NCBI GenBank assembly: GCA_900756925.1
Contig: CAAELX010000034.1
Location: 33,180-97,179, forward strand
Direction of reading: 5' to 3'
Length of the DNA stretch: 64,000 bases
DNA from: an uncultured Roseburia sp.
Lineage (GTDB): Bacteria > Bacillota > Clostridia > Lachnospirales > Lachnospiraceae
A program made the position numbers and the translations under genes. Positions 34,644 through 45,673 of the stretch are shown here, one piece after another. Positions within the stretch are counted from its first letter, which is position 1. Every line of letters starts with the position of its first letter. A model generated the notes under the pieces. That model made no database searches. It was not told where the DNA came from and saw nothing but the letters and a program-made list of their open reading frames with translations.

Positions 34644-35342
34644 ATGAAAAAAATCGGAATTATCGGAGCCATGGAGCTCGAAGTAGAAACTTTAAAATCG
34701 AAAATGAATGTTGCAAAAACAACAAAAAAAGCCAATATGGAATTTTTTGAGGGAACATTAAACGGTGTGGAGGTTGTCATCGTGCGGAGTGGAATCGGAA
34801 AAGTGAATGCCGGTATCTGCACCCAGATTCTTGCAGATATTTTCAACGTGACACATATCATCAACACCGGAATCGCAGGATCTTTAGATGCACAGATTGA
34901 CATCGGGGATATCGTAGTGTCCACAGATGTGCTGCAGCATGATATGGATGTGCGTGTGTTCGGCTACCCGCTAGGCGAGATCCCACAGCTTGGAACGTTA
35001 AGCTTTCCGGCTGATGATAGGATGTCTTCTCTTGCAAAGAGCGTCTGCGAGAAAGTCAACGAGGGTGTGAAGGTATTTTCTGGCAGAATTGTCAGCGGAG
35101 ACCAGTTCATCTGTGATAAAGAGGTGAAGGACAGATTAGTGGAGAATTTTCACCCGCTCTGCACGGAGATGGAGGGCGCTGCGATCGGACAGGCAGCGTA
35201 TTTAAACGAGATTCCGTTCGTAATCTTACGCGCAATCTCTGATAAGGCAGACGATTCTGCGGAGATGGATTACCCGACTTTCGAGAGAAAGGCAGCAGAG
35301 CACTGTGCGAAGCTTGTGGAGGAGTTTGTAGCAGAATTATAA
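34644..35342 (+). CDS. mtnN: 5'-methylthioadenosine/S-adenosylhomocysteine nucleosidase
   Basis: The 232-residue protein has all MTAN landmarks: IGAMELEVE with the conserved Glu at residue 11, RSGIGKVNAG, GIAGSLD, the substrate-binding TEMEGAAIGQ near residue 173, and the catalytic Asp in AISDKAD. It removes adenine from MTA and SAH in methionine/SAM recycling and feeds AI-2 formation. The start at 34644 gives the normal length; an in-frame ATG at 34617 is possible. It lies 21 bp before glpP. Confidence 0.95.
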   Translation: MKKIGIIGAMELEVETLKSKMNVAKTTKKANMEFFEGTLNGVEVVIVRSGIGKVNAGICTQILADIFNVTHIINTGIAGSLDAQIDIGDIVVSTDVLQHDMDVRVFGYPLGEIPQLGTLSFPADDRMSSLAKSVCEKVNEGVKVFSGRIVSGDQFICDKEVKDRLVENFHPLCTEMEGAAIGQAAYLNEIPFVILRAISDKADDSAEMDYPTFERKAAEHCAKLVEEFVAEL

Positions 35343-35363
35343 ATAACAGGCAGGAGTGCATAT

Positions 35364-35930
35364 ATGAAACAGGCATTTTATGATGCATTTATGGACAACC
35401 CGATCGTAGCAGCCATCAAAGATGAGGAAGGGCTTGAGGTATGCATCCGGAGAAACGATTTACAGATCGTCTTCGTGCTCTACGGAGAAGCCACGACGAT
35501 CGGTCAGATCGTAGACCGGCTGAAAGAGGCGGACAAAACGATCATGGTACATATTGATCTTGTCGGAGGGCTTTCCGGAAGAGAGGAGGCAGTCCGCTTT
35601 ATCAAGGCATACACGAAGGCAGATGGCATTATTTCAACGAAGCCGGAGCTTGTCCGCTATGCGAAGGAGATTGGTCTGTATACGGTATACCGGATTTTTG
35701 TCATAGATTCCAAAGCGTTAAAGGCGCTGGAAGGTCCGGCAACCAGATATGCCGATCTTGTGGAGATTTTGCCGGGACTGATGCCACGTATCATTAAAAA
35801 AGCGGTGACATTGACACGAACACCGGTCATCGCGGGCGGTCTGATCTCCGAGAAGGAGGACGTTATCCAGGCGCTCGATGCCGGAGCAATCGCGATCTCG
35901 GCAACGAACCGGGATGTGTGGGATATGTGA
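35364..35930 (+). CDS. glpP: Glycerol-3-phosphate responsive antiterminator GlpP
   Basis: The 188-residue protein is a full GlpP. Family blocks include VHIDLVGGLSGREEAVRFI, DGIISTKPELVRYAKE, VEILPGLMPRIIKK and PVIAGGLISEKEDV. In Bacillus GlpP binds glycerol-3-phosphate and the leader mRNA of glp genes and prevents termination. The terminator hairpin in front of glpK downstream (36126-36193) is the obvious target. CAGGAG precedes the ATG. Confidence 0.95.
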   Translation: MKQAFYDAFMDNPIVAAIKDEEGLEVCIRRNDLQIVFVLYGEATTIGQIVDRLKEADKTIMVHIDLVGGLSGREEAVRFIKAYTKADGIISTKPELVRYAKEIGLYTVYRIFVIDSKALKALEGPATRYADLVEILPGLMPRIIKKAVTLTRTPVIAGGLISEKEDVIQALDAGAIAISATNRDVWDM

Positions 35931-35962
35931 AAGGATAAGTAAAATCTGGTAAAAAATCAATA

Positions 35963-36003
35963 TCTTATAAAAAGTAAGGCCTCAAGAGCCGTTTATTATA
36001 AGA
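35963..36003 (+). promoter_or_regulatory. Hairpin after glpP
   Basis: TCTTATAA (35963-35970) pairs with TTATAAGA (35996-36003), with an inner GGC-CTCAAGA-GCC. No T-run follows, so its role (processing, weak terminator or operator) is unclear. Confidence 0.45.
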
Positions 36004-36048
36004 CCAATCCGAAAATGGTACAAATCCAATAAAAAATCAAAAAACATC

Positions 36049-36077
36049 TTGGCTTTTTTGTGCACATATGCTATAAT
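36049..36077 (+). promoter_or_regulatory. Promoter of glpK
   Basis: TTGGCT (36049-36054) and a perfect TATAAT (36072-36077), spacer 17 bp. Transcripts would start about 40 nt before the attenuator hairpin. Confidence 0.75.
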
Positions 36078-36125
36078 CAATCTTATGAACGAAATCTAAT
36101 AAAATAATAAACATAATCAGAGAGT

Positions 36126-37729
<1,604 letters not shown>

Positions 37730-38046
37730 GGAGAGTAGAATCATATCCTCCGGTAATAAAAAGCATTAGCCACACTTATGGAAGAAAATTTTTTCATTCC
37801 GATTCCGTGAAAAAGGTTGAAAAATGTAAATACATATGATAAACTCATTACAATTTATACGGAGGTTGTGTGATAGCACATGACCTCCGGCAGAAAAGGT
37901 ATGCTTCGGAGCGGATAGCAATATCCGGTTTGACTGCCCATATATAGCCTGTGCACATCGTATGGAACGACCTGTGTACATCACAAGAAGGAAAAACGGA
38001 AACGTTTTTTTTTTTGGAAAAAAAAGAGGAAAGGACAGGGAAACAA
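37730..38046 (+). promoter_or_regulatory. carA leader region with hairpins and direct repeats
   Basis: This 317-bp gap contains CGGAGGT...ACCTCCG (37860-37889), the perfect hairpin CGGATA-GCAA-TATCCG (37911-37926), and the direct repeats CCTGTGCACATC (37949-37960) and CCTGTGTACATC (37971-37982). It probably carries the carAB promoter and a regulatory leader. I could not match it to a PyrR-binding loop or any known riboswitch. Confidence 0.5.
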
Positions 38047-39108
38047 ATGAAAGCTTTTTTGATACTCGAAGATGGAAATGTATTTACAGGAACAAGTATT
38101 GGTTCCACAAGAGAAGTCATCAGTGAAATCGTATTTAACACATCGATGACCGGTTATCTGGAGGTTCTGACAGATCCGTCCTATGCAGGGCAGGCAGTTG
38201 TCATGACATATCCATTAATCGGAAACTATGGAATCACACCGGATATGGAGTCGAAGAGGCCATGGCCGGATGGATATATCGTAAGAGAGTTATCCAGAAT
38301 GCCGAGCAACTTCCGCTGTGAGGGAACCATCCAGGATTTCCTGACAAAGCATGACATTCCAGGTATCGCAGGAATCGACACCCGTGCGCTCACCAAGATC
38401 CTGCGCGAGAAGGGTACGATGAACGGAATGATCACAACAGATGAGAATTATAATATAGAAGAAATCATTCCGAGATTAAAAGCTTATACAACAGGAAATG
38501 TCGTAGACAAAGTAACCTGTGAAGAAAAACGAGTATTAAGCGGCTCCGGAAAACGTGTTGCACTCATGGATTTCGGCGCTAAGAACAACATTGCCCAGTC
38601 TTTAAATAAACGTGGATGTGAAGTGACCATTTACCCGGCGCACACAACCGCAGAAGAAATCTTAAGCACCAATCCGGATGGAATTATGTTGAGCAACGGC
38701 CCTGGAGACCCGAAGGAATGTACAGATATTATCAAAGAGATTAAGAAGCTGTATGATTCCGATACCCCTATTTTTGCCATCTGCTTAGGTCATCAGTTGA
38801 TGGCACTTGCAACCGGTGCTGATACCCACAAAATGAAATACGGACACCGTGGAGGCAACCACCCGGTCAAAGACCTGAAAACAAACCGTGTATATATTTC
38901 CTCCCAGAACCATGGATATGTGGTAGATACTGATACGTTGGATCCGGCCATTGCAAAACCGGCATTTGTCAATGTCAACGATGGCACAAACGAGGGATTA
39001 GAGTACGTCGGAAAGAACATCTTCACCGTACAGTTCCACCCGGAAGCATGCCCTGGACCACAGGATTCCGGTTATCTGTTTGACAGATTCATTGAGATGA
39101 TGTCGTAA
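38047..39108 (+). CDS. carA: Carbamoyl-phosphate synthase, small (glutaminase) subunit
   Basis: The 353-residue protein has the CarA N-terminal domain (FNTSMTGYLEVLTDPSYAGQ) and a C-terminal class I glutamine amidotransferase domain. The catalytic Cys is in AICLGHQLMALA and the His-Glu pair in FHPEACPGPQD. It hydrolyses glutamine and passes ammonia to CarB for carbamoyl phosphate, used in pyrimidine and arginine synthesis. The start at 38047 is preceded by AGGAAAGGAC; an in-frame ATG at 37951 lies in the leader. carB follows by 53 bp. Confidence 0.96.
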   Translation: MKAFLILEDGNVFTGTSIGSTREVISEIVFNTSMTGYLEVLTDPSYAGQAVVMTYPLIGNYGITPDMESKRPWPDGYIVRELSRMPSNFRCEGTIQDFLTKHDIPGIAGIDTRALTKILREKGTMNGMITTDENYNIEEIIPRLKAYTTGNVVDKVTCEEKRVLSGSGKRVALMDFGAKNNIAQSLNKRGCEVTIYPAHTTAEEILSTNPDGIMLSNGPGDPKECTDIIKEIKKLYDSDTPIFAICLGHQLMALATGADTHKMKYGHRGGNHPVKDLKTNRVYISSQNHGYVVDTDTLDPAIAKPAFVNVNDGTNEGLEYVGKNIFTVQFHPEACPGPQDSGYLFDRFIEMMS

Positions 39109-39161
39109 CCCGTTCGGATAGAAAAATACAAATAAATTCGAGTATAAAGAGGAGAAATCGT

Positions 39162-42100
39162 ATGCCAAGAAATAAAGACATTAAAAAAGTATTAGTAATT
39201 GGTTCCGGTCCGATCGTCATCGGACAGGCAGCAGAGTTCGACTATGCAGGTACACAGGCATGCCGTTCCCTGAAAGAAGAGGGCGTGGAAGTTGTGTTAG
39301 TGAACTCTAACCCAGCAACCATTATGACAGATAAAGAGATCGCAGATGAAGTATACATTGAGCCTCTGACCGTTCCGGTATTAGAGCAGATCATTGCAAA
39401 AGAGAAGCCGGACAGTGTTCTTCCTACCTTAGGAGGACAGGCAGGCTTAAACCTTGGTATGGAATTGGCAGAGCAGGGTGTTCTGGACAAATACGGTGTG
39501 AAGCTGATCGGTACAACCGCAGAGACCATTTTCAAGGCAGAGGATCGTCAGGCGTTCAAAGATACCATGGAAAAAATCGGTGAGCCGTGTGCTGCATCCC
39601 AGGTTGTCAACAACGTGCAGGATGGTATTAAGTTCACGAACACGATCGGATACCCAGTTGTTCTCCGTCCGGCTTTCACACTTGGAGGAAGCGGTGGTGG
39701 TATTGCACACAACGAGCAGGAATTAATAGATATTTTAACAAACGGTCTCCGTTTAAGCCGTGTCGGCGAAGTTTTAGTAGAGCGCTGCATCGCCGGATGG
39801 AAAGAGATCGAGTATGAGGTAATGCGTGACGCGAACGGCAACTGCATCACCGTATGTAACATGGAAAATATTGATCCGGTCGGTGTCCATACCGGTGACT
39901 CCATCGTAGTGGCACCTTCCCAGACATTAGGAGACAAAGAGTACCAGATGTTACGTACTTCTGCATTGAACATCATCTCCGAGTTAAATATCACCGGTGG
40001 ATGTAATGTGCAGTACGCACTGAATCCGGATTCTTTTGAATACTGCGTCATCGAGGTAAACCCTCGTGTATCCCGTTCTTCTGCACTGGCATCTAAGGCA
40101 ACCGGATACCCGATCGCAAAAGTTGCTGCAAAGATCGCTTTGGGATATACCTTAGACGAGATCAAGAACGCCATCACAGGAAAAACATATGCCAGCTTCG
40201 AGCCAATGCTTGACTACTGCGTTGTCAAGATCCCGAGACTGCCATTTGATAAATTTATTACAGCAAAGAGAACCCTTACCACACAGATGAAGGCAACCGG
40301 TGAGGTTATGAGTATCTGCAACAACTTCGAGGGTGCTTTAATGAAAGCAATCCGTTCCTTAGAGCAGCATGTAGACAGCTTAATGTCTTATGATTTCACA
40401 GGCTTGTCAGATGCACAGTTAAGAGATCAGTTAAACGTGGTAGACGACAGAAGAATCTGGGTGATCGCAGAAGCATTGCGCCGTCATTTCAGCTACGATG
40501 AGATCCATGCGATCACCAAGATCGATAAATGGTTCATCGACAAGCTCGCCATCATCGTAGAGATGGAGGAGGCATTAAAGAACGAGCCTCTGACGATCGA
40601 GTTATTAAAAGAGGCAAAACGGATCGAGTTCCCGGACAATGTGATCGCACAGCTCACTGGAAAAACAACCGAAGAGATTCACGATATGCGTTACGAGAAC
40701 GGAATTGTTGCAGCATACAAGATGGTAGATACCTGTGCGGCTGAGTTTGAAGCAACAACACCGTACTACTATTCCGTATTCGGTAGTGAAAATGAAGCGG
40801 AAGAGACCAACCCGCAGAAAAAAGTACTGGTATTAGGTTCCGGTCCAATCCGTATCGGACAGGGTATCGAGTTTGACTACTGCTCTGTACACAGCACCTG
40901 GGCATTTGCAAAGGAAGGCTGGGAGACTGTTATCGTCAACAACAATCCGGAGACTGTTTCCACAGACTTTGATATTGCGGACAAGCTGTATTTCGAGCCA
41001 TTGACACCGGAAGACGTAGAGGCGATCGTTAAGATCGAGAAACCGGATGGTGCGGTTGTACAGTTCGGTGGACAGACCGCAATCAAACTGACAGAGAGCC
41101 TGATGAAGATGGGCGTTAAGATTCTCGGAACAAAGGCAGAGGATGTCGATGCCGCAGAGGACCGTGAGTTATTCGATGAGATCTTAGAGAAGACACAGAT
41201 CCCGAGAGCAGCCGGTGGAACCGTATTTACCGCAGAGGAAGCAAAAGAGGTTGCGAACCGTCTCGGCTATCCTGTTTTAGTGCGTCCTTCCTATGTACTT
41301 GGCGGACAGGGTATGAAGATTGCGTTCAACGATGAGGAGATTGAAGAGTTCATCGGAATCATCAACCGGATTGCGCAGGATCATCCGATCCTCGTTGATA
41401 AATATTTGCAGGGAAAAGAGATCGAGGTCGATGCTGTATGCGACGGAACCGATATTCTGATACCTGGTATTATGGAGCATATTGAGCGTACCGGTATCCA
41501 TTCCGGAGACAGTATCTCAGTATATCCGGCTCCGACCATCAGCGAACCGGTTAAGGAGATGATCGTAGAATACACAAAGCGTCTGGCTCAGGCACTTCAC
41601 GTAATCGGTCTGATCAATATTCAGTTTATTGTTATGGATGAGCAGGTTTATGTCATCGAGGTAAACCCACGTTCTTCCAGAACAGTACCATATATCAGCA
41701 AGGTAACGGGTATACCGATTGTTGACCTTGCAACAAAAGTTATCATCGGTGAGACAATCCGCGGCATGGGCTATGAGCCGGGACTTGCTCCAACCGCCGA
41801 CTATATTGCAATCAAGATGCCGGTATTCTCTTTCGAGAAGCTCCGTGGAGCAGAGATCTCCTTAGGACCTGAGATGAAATCTACCGGTGAGTGTCTTGGT
41901 ATTGCGAAGACCTTCAATGAAGCGTTATACAAAGCGTTCTTGGGTGCAGGCGTACAACTTCCGAAGTATAAGCAGATGATTATGACGGTCAAGGATGCAG
42001 ATAAGCCGGAGGCAGTTGGCGTTGCAAAGAGATTTGAAGCACTTGGCTACAAGATTTACGCAACCAGAAGCACTGCAAAGTATTTACAGGAGCATGGTGT

Positions 42101-42368
42101 GAATGCACTCCGTGTCAATAAGATCACACAGGAGTCCCCGAACGTCATGGATCTGATCCTTGGACACAAGATTGACCTTGTGATTGACACACCGACACAG
42201 GGTAACGGAGACAAGAACCGCGATGGATTCTTAATCCGCCGTAATGCGATTGAGACAGGTGTGTACTGTATTACTGCAATGGATACGGCAAATGCACTGG
42301 CACGCAGCTTAGAGACTGCTACGGATGTGCTGACACCGATTGATATTGCTACTGTTAAGAATTTATAG
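39162..42368 (+). CDS. carB: Carbamoyl-phosphate synthase, large subunit
   Basis: The 1068-residue protein has the duplicated CarB structure: two halves each opening with LVLGSGPI.IGQ.(A/I)EFDY-like loops (VLVIGSGPIVIGQAAEFDY and VLVLGSGPIRIGQGIEFDY), each with ATP-grasp domains (VIEVNPRVSRSSALASKATG and VIEVNPRSSRTVPYISKVTG). A C-terminal MGS-like allosteric domain starts near residue 940. It makes carbamoyl phosphate from bicarbonate, ammonia and two ATP. GAGGAGA precedes the ATG. No terminator of usual form follows; inverted-repeat element B begins ten bases after the stop. Confidence 0.97.
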   Translation: MPRNKDIKKVLVIGSGPIVIGQAAEFDYAGTQACRSLKEEGVEVVLVNSNPATIMTDKEIADEVYIEPLTVPVLEQIIAKEKPDSVLPTLGGQAGLNLGMELAEQGVLDKYGVKLIGTTAETIFKAEDRQAFKDTMEKIGEPCAASQVVNNVQDGIKFTNTIGYPVVLRPAFTLGGSGGGIAHNEQELIDILTNGLRLSRVGEVLVERCIAGWKEIEYEVMRDANGNCITVCNMENIDPVGVHTGDSIVVAPSQTLGDKEYQMLRTSALNIISELNITGGCNVQYALNPDSFEYCVIEVNPRVSRSSALASKATGYPIAKVAAKIALGYTLDEIKNAITGKTYASFEPMLDYCVVKIPRLPFDKFITAKRTLTTQMKATGEVMSICNNFEGALMKAIRSLEQHVDSLMSYDFTGLSDAQLRDQLNVVDDRRIWVIAEALRRHFSYDEIHAITKIDKWFIDKLAIIVEMEEALKNEPLTIELLKEAKRIEFPDNVIAQLTGKTTEEIHDMRYENGIVAAYKMVDTCAAEFEATTPYYYSVFGSENEAEETNPQKKVLVLGSGPIRIGQGIEFDYCSVHSTWAFAKEGWETVIVNNNPETVSTDFDIADKLYFEPLTPEDVEAIVKIEKPDGAVVQFGGQTAIKLTESLMKMGVKILGTKAEDVDAAEDRELFDEILEKTQIPRAAGGTVFTAEEAKEVANRLGYPVLVRPSYVLGGQGMKIAFNDEEIEEFIGIINRIAQDHPILVDKYLQGKEIEVDAVCDGTDILIPGIMEHIERTGIHSGDSISVYPAPTISEPVKEMIVEYTKRLAQALHVIGLINIQFIVMDEQVYVIEVNPRSSRTVPYISKVTGIPIVDLATKVIIGETIRGMGYEPGLAPTADYIAIKMPVFSFEKLRGAEISLGPEMKSTGECLGIAKTFNEALYKAFLGAGVQLPKYKQMIMTVKDADKPEAVGVAKRFEALGYKIYATRSTAKYLQEHGVNALRVNKITQESPNVMDLILGHKIDLVIDTPTQGNGDKNRDGFLIRRNAIETGVYCITAMDTANALARSLETATDVLTPIDIATVKNL

Positions 42369-42377
42369 AAATGTGAA

Positions 42378-42578
42378 ACCGCCCATCGGGAGGCTATGAG
42401 CCAAAAGGACGGTGTGGTTCCTACGAAATGCGATTATGCCGGACATTCCAGGCAGCCCAGAGCAGGATTTTGTGTCAGCAATGGCTTCCACAAAACCTTG
42501 GTCTGCCCTCCATGGCATAGACGCATTTCTCCGGAACCACACCGTCCTTTCGTCATTGTAGGTTATGGAAGGGCGGTA
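42378..42578. repeat. Long inverted repeat, element B (candidate structured RNA or palindromic element)
   Basis: This ~200-bp palindrome begins ten bases after the carB stop. AAAGGACGGTGTGGTTCC (42404-42421) has its exact complement at 42531-42548. The apex is TTTTGTG (42468-42474), the loop TCAGCAATGGCTTC (42475-42488), and CACAAAA (42489-42495). The loop differs from that of element A (17476-17489) at one of 14 positions while the stems are unrelated in sequence. The blocks CGAAATGCGATTATGCC and GGCATAGACGCATTTCTCCGG-type (key parts GGCATAGA and ATTTCTCCGG) also match element A. A short open frame inside is a by-product. The rest of the gap to 42805 (about 225 bp) shows nothing I can name. 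Confidence 0.9.
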
Positions 42579-42805
42579 TCGTTAGTTCACTGGCGGTAAC
42601 AGAAGTGCTGGAACTTTGGCACTTTACAATGGATCAAAAATTTGATAGATTTGGAAAGTAGAGATAATGACATCGATTTGCAGGAGATAAGGGAAATACA
42701 TACAGTGACAGGAGAACAATAGCAGAGAGATTCATAGGAAAGTGTCAGATTGTATGTAGTAATAATATTCAGATTGGGAGCAGAAAAGACAATAGGAGGG
42801 GCAGG

Positions 42806-44332
42806 ATGAAGAAGTATGATGATGAATTTGAATCTGTCAATAAAGAACCAGCTGACTACCGTTTTATTGTGCCGATTTTAATCGTAGTTGTACTGCTGGC
42901 AGGCATTATCGGATTTCTGGTGTATTCCGGGCACAGGGAGAAGAAGGACGATGGAGCGAAGCAGACCGGGAGTGCGGTGGAAACGACGGAGAAAGGATGG
43001 GCTGACGAGGAAGAGGCAGGAACGGAGACGGTGGATGGAGAAGATCCGCAGGACGTGGTAGAGACAACAGACGGCACGAGTGTGGATGTTGCAGAGATTC
43101 TTAAGGCATCGGATGCTGCGGAATTAGATGAGACTACGCTTGGAATTGACGTAGCGCGTTATCAGGGGACGATTGACTGGAGTCAGGTGGCGGCATCCGG
43201 AGTGCAGTTTGCCATGATAAGGGCAGGTTACCGGACATTGAAGACGGGTGAGATCACGGCGGACTCCAATGCAAAGTATAATATGCAGGAGGCGCAGGCG
43301 AATGGCATTCAGGTGGGCGTTTATTTCTTTTCCACGGCAGTGACCGAGGAGGAAGCCATAGAGGAAGCAGACTGGACAGCAGATTATATTTCGCAGTACC
43401 AGATCACCTATCCGGTTGCATTCAATTGCGAAGGCTTTGATAATGCAGAGAGCAGACAGTACAACCTTACGAATACGGAGCGCACGGACCTTGCAATTGC
43501 TTTTATGAAGGAAATTTATAACAGAGGATATACCCCGATGTTTTATGCGCCGAAGAATGAGTTGGAGGCGGAGAGTAAGTGGGAGACAGGTCGGATTGAA
43601 AATAGCTTTAAAGTCTGGGTGGCACAGTATCTGATGGCACCTTACCCGCAGACGGAGAAACCGGAATATACGGGAAATTATGCGATGTGGCAGTGTACGG
43701 ACCAGGGAACGGTTGCAGGCATTTCCGGTCCGGTGGACGTGAATGTGGCATATTTTGGTTATGCGGGTACCGCGGATGCGAAGAGCGGGGAGACACCGGA
43801 GCATGTGGATGCGGACGCAGAAGCGCTGATGAAGTTTCATGAGGTGAACGAGACCGTCACGGCGAAGCAGTCGACGAACTTAAGGAGCATTCCGAGCCAG
43901 GGAACTGACAGTCAGGTGGTGGCAACGCTTCAGAATGGGGAGACAGTGACAAGAACCGGGACGAGCGACAGCGGCTGGTCAAGGGTCAGCTATAATGGAC
44001 AGATGCTCTATGCGGTGTCTAGTTATCTGACAACGGATTTAAGCTATACAGCACCGCAGCAGACCACGCAGGCAGGGGCAGAGGGCTCCGGTTCCGGAGA
44101 TGGGCTTAAGACGAAGTTTACAGATTGTAACGATCAGGTGACAGCGAAGATTGAAGTGAATCTGCGCGCATTGCCGAGCGTGACGAACCCGGATGCGACG
44201 GTGGTTGCAACTTTGAAAAATGGCGAGGTTGTGACGCGGACAGGCATTAACACGGACTATGGCTGGTCAAGGGTGGAATACAACGGACAGACGCTTTACT
44301 GCATTTCCAGCTATCTGACCGGAGCACAATAG
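42806..44332 (+). CDS. GH25-family lysozyme-like protein with two SH3 domains
   Basis: The 508-residue protein has an N-terminal membrane anchor (IVPILIVVVLLAGIIGFLVY), an acidic linker, a GH25 domain (residues about 112-315: GIDVARYQGTIDWSQV, QFAMIRAGYR, VGVYFFSTA) and two C-terminal SH3-like domains (VTAKQSTNLRSIPS, VTAKIEVNLRALPS). GH25 enzymes cut the glycan backbone of peptidoglycan. The usual catalytic Asp-x-Glu reads N207-C208-E209 in VAFNCEGF, so activity may be altered. It starts after AGGAGGGGCAGG. The gene at 44358 follows by 25 bp and also encodes a wall hydrolase. Confidence 0.9.
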   Translation: MKKYDDEFESVNKEPADYRFIVPILIVVVLLAGIIGFLVYSGHREKKDDGAKQTGSAVETTEKGWADEEEAGTETVDGEDPQDVVETTDGTSVDVAEILKASDAAELDETTLGIDVARYQGTIDWSQVAASGVQFAMIRAGYRTLKTGEITADSNAKYNMQEAQANGIQVGVYFFSTAVTEEEAIEEADWTADYISQYQITYPVAFNCEGFDNAESRQYNLTNTERTDLAIAFMKEIYNRGYTPMFYAPKNELEAESKWETGRIENSFKVWVAQYLMAPYPQTEKPEYTGNYAMWQCTDQGTVAGISGPVDVNVAYFGYAGTADAKSGETPEHVDADAEALMKFHEVNETVTAKQSTNLRSIPSQGTDSQVVATLQNGETVTRTGTSDSGWSRVSYNGQMLYAVSSYLTTDLSYTAPQQTTQAGAEGSGSGDGLKTKFTDCNDQVTAKIEVNLRALPSVTNPDATVVATLKNGEVVTRTGINTDYGWSRVEYNGQTLYCISSYLTGAQ

Positions 44333-44357
44333 CCAGAATGGGACAGGAGAACTGTAT

Positions 44358-45557
44358 ATGAAGAAATTACTGATAAGGCGGCTGCTTGCAATCGGACTGC
44401 TTATCGGAAGCCTTACCATGTCGACCGTCTATGCGGATGTGACGCAGGACGATATTAATAATGCGAAGGATCAGATCGATAAGTTAAAGGATCAGAAGAA
44501 AGATGCCCAGAACGAAGTCGATGACATCAAAGACCAGAAGAGTGGTTTGCAGGACAATTTAGATTCCCTCAACGGGAAAATGAACGAGATCGTATCTTCC
44601 ATGAACGACCTCGAATCACAGATCACGGCAAAGCAGAGTGATATTGAGTCTTTGCAGGACGAGATTGCGCAGACAAAGCAGGAGCTTGCGGATGCCGAGG
44701 AGCGTTCGGCAAAGCAATATGAGGATATGAAGACAAGAATCCGGTTCATGTATGAGAACGGGACGGAGTCCGTCTGGCAGACGCTGTTAGAATCTGCTTC
44801 TTTCGCCGAATTTCTGAACCGGAGGGAGTATATTTCCCAGATCCAGAAGTATGACAGGAACCAGCTGGACAATTATATCCAGGTACAGAATGAGATTGCG
44901 GAAAAGGAGAGTTCCCTAGAGGAACAGGAGCAGACCATGCAGCAGGAGAAGACAGACCTTCTCGCTTTACAGTCGGACATGAAGAAAAAGCAGAATTCTG
45001 TAAACAGCCTGATCAATGAGACGAGGCAGAATATTGACCAGACGGAGCTGGCACTTTCGGATGCACAGGATAAGATTGATGACATCGATGGTGCGATTGC
45101 GAAGATGCAGGAGTATGAGAAGCAGTTAGAGATCCAGAAAGCAAGGGAAGATGCAGCAAGGCTAGAGGAGATCAGACGGCAGGAGGCGGAGAACAACCAG
45201 ATCCAGTACACCTACACACCGGAGGACGGCGATGCATATCTGCTTGGCGCGATTATTCAGTGCGAGGCGGACGGTGAACCTTATGAGGGCAAGCTTGCTG
45301 TGGCAAGTGTGGTGTTGAACCGCGTGAAGAGCTCTCATTTCCCGAATACAGTGGCGGGGGTTATTTACCAGAGCGGTCAGTTCTCCCCGGTAGCCAGCGG
45401 ACGTTATGCGCTGCGCTTAGAGCAGGGTGTGAACCGTACATGCATGCAGGCAGCACAGGAGGCATTAGGCGGTACGATCACGATCGATGCGCTCTTTTTT
45501 AGGACTAATAACGGAATTGTACAGGGAACCGTGATAGGGAACCATGTTTTCTATTAA
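44358..45557 (+). CDS. Coiled-coil protein with SleB-type cell-wall hydrolase domain
   Basis: The 399-residue protein has a signal peptide (LLAIGLLIGSLTMSTVYA), a long coiled coil (residues about 25-280), and a C-terminal SleB/cell-wall hydrolase domain (DAYLLGAIIQCEADGEPYEG, VASVVLNRVKSSHFPNTVAG, GVIYQSGQFSPV). SleB-type domains act on the glycan strand. The coiled-coil block MYENGTESVWQTLLE...AEFLNRREYISQIQKYDR is shared with the M23 protein next to ftsX (24105-25325), so it may also depend on FtsEX. It follows the GH25 gene closely and has a terminator. Confidence 0.9.
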   Translation: MKKLLIRRLLAIGLLIGSLTMSTVYADVTQDDINNAKDQIDKLKDQKKDAQNEVDDIKDQKSGLQDNLDSLNGKMNEIVSSMNDLESQITAKQSDIESLQDEIAQTKQELADAEERSAKQYEDMKTRIRFMYENGTESVWQTLLESASFAEFLNRREYISQIQKYDRNQLDNYIQVQNEIAEKESSLEEQEQTMQQEKTDLLALQSDMKKKQNSVNSLINETRQNIDQTELALSDAQDKIDDIDGAIAKMQEYEKQLEIQKAREDAARLEEIRRQEAENNQIQYTYTPEDGDAYLLGAIIQCEADGEPYEGKLAVASVVLNRVKSSHFPNTVAGVIYQSGQFSPVASGRYALRLEQGVNRTCMQAAQEALGGTITIDALFFRTNNGIVQGTVIGNHVFY

Positions 45558-45635
45558 ATTGTGCATTCTGTTTGCACAGCAGAAGAGGACTGACAGGCAG
45601 ACAGGTGGAAAAACATTGTGTCAGACGGCAGTACA

Positions 45636-45673
45636 GCGGCAGGATACCATAAAATGGTATTTTGCCGCTTTTG
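45636..45673 (+). terminator. Terminator after the SleB-type gene
   Basis: GCGGCA and ATACCA pair with TGGTAT and TGCCGC around TAAAA, followed by TTTTG. Confidence 0.85.

Noticed and set aside
42396..42599. A 67-codon open frame after carB
   Set aside because: It lies wholly within long inverted repeat B and has no ribosome binding site or motif.
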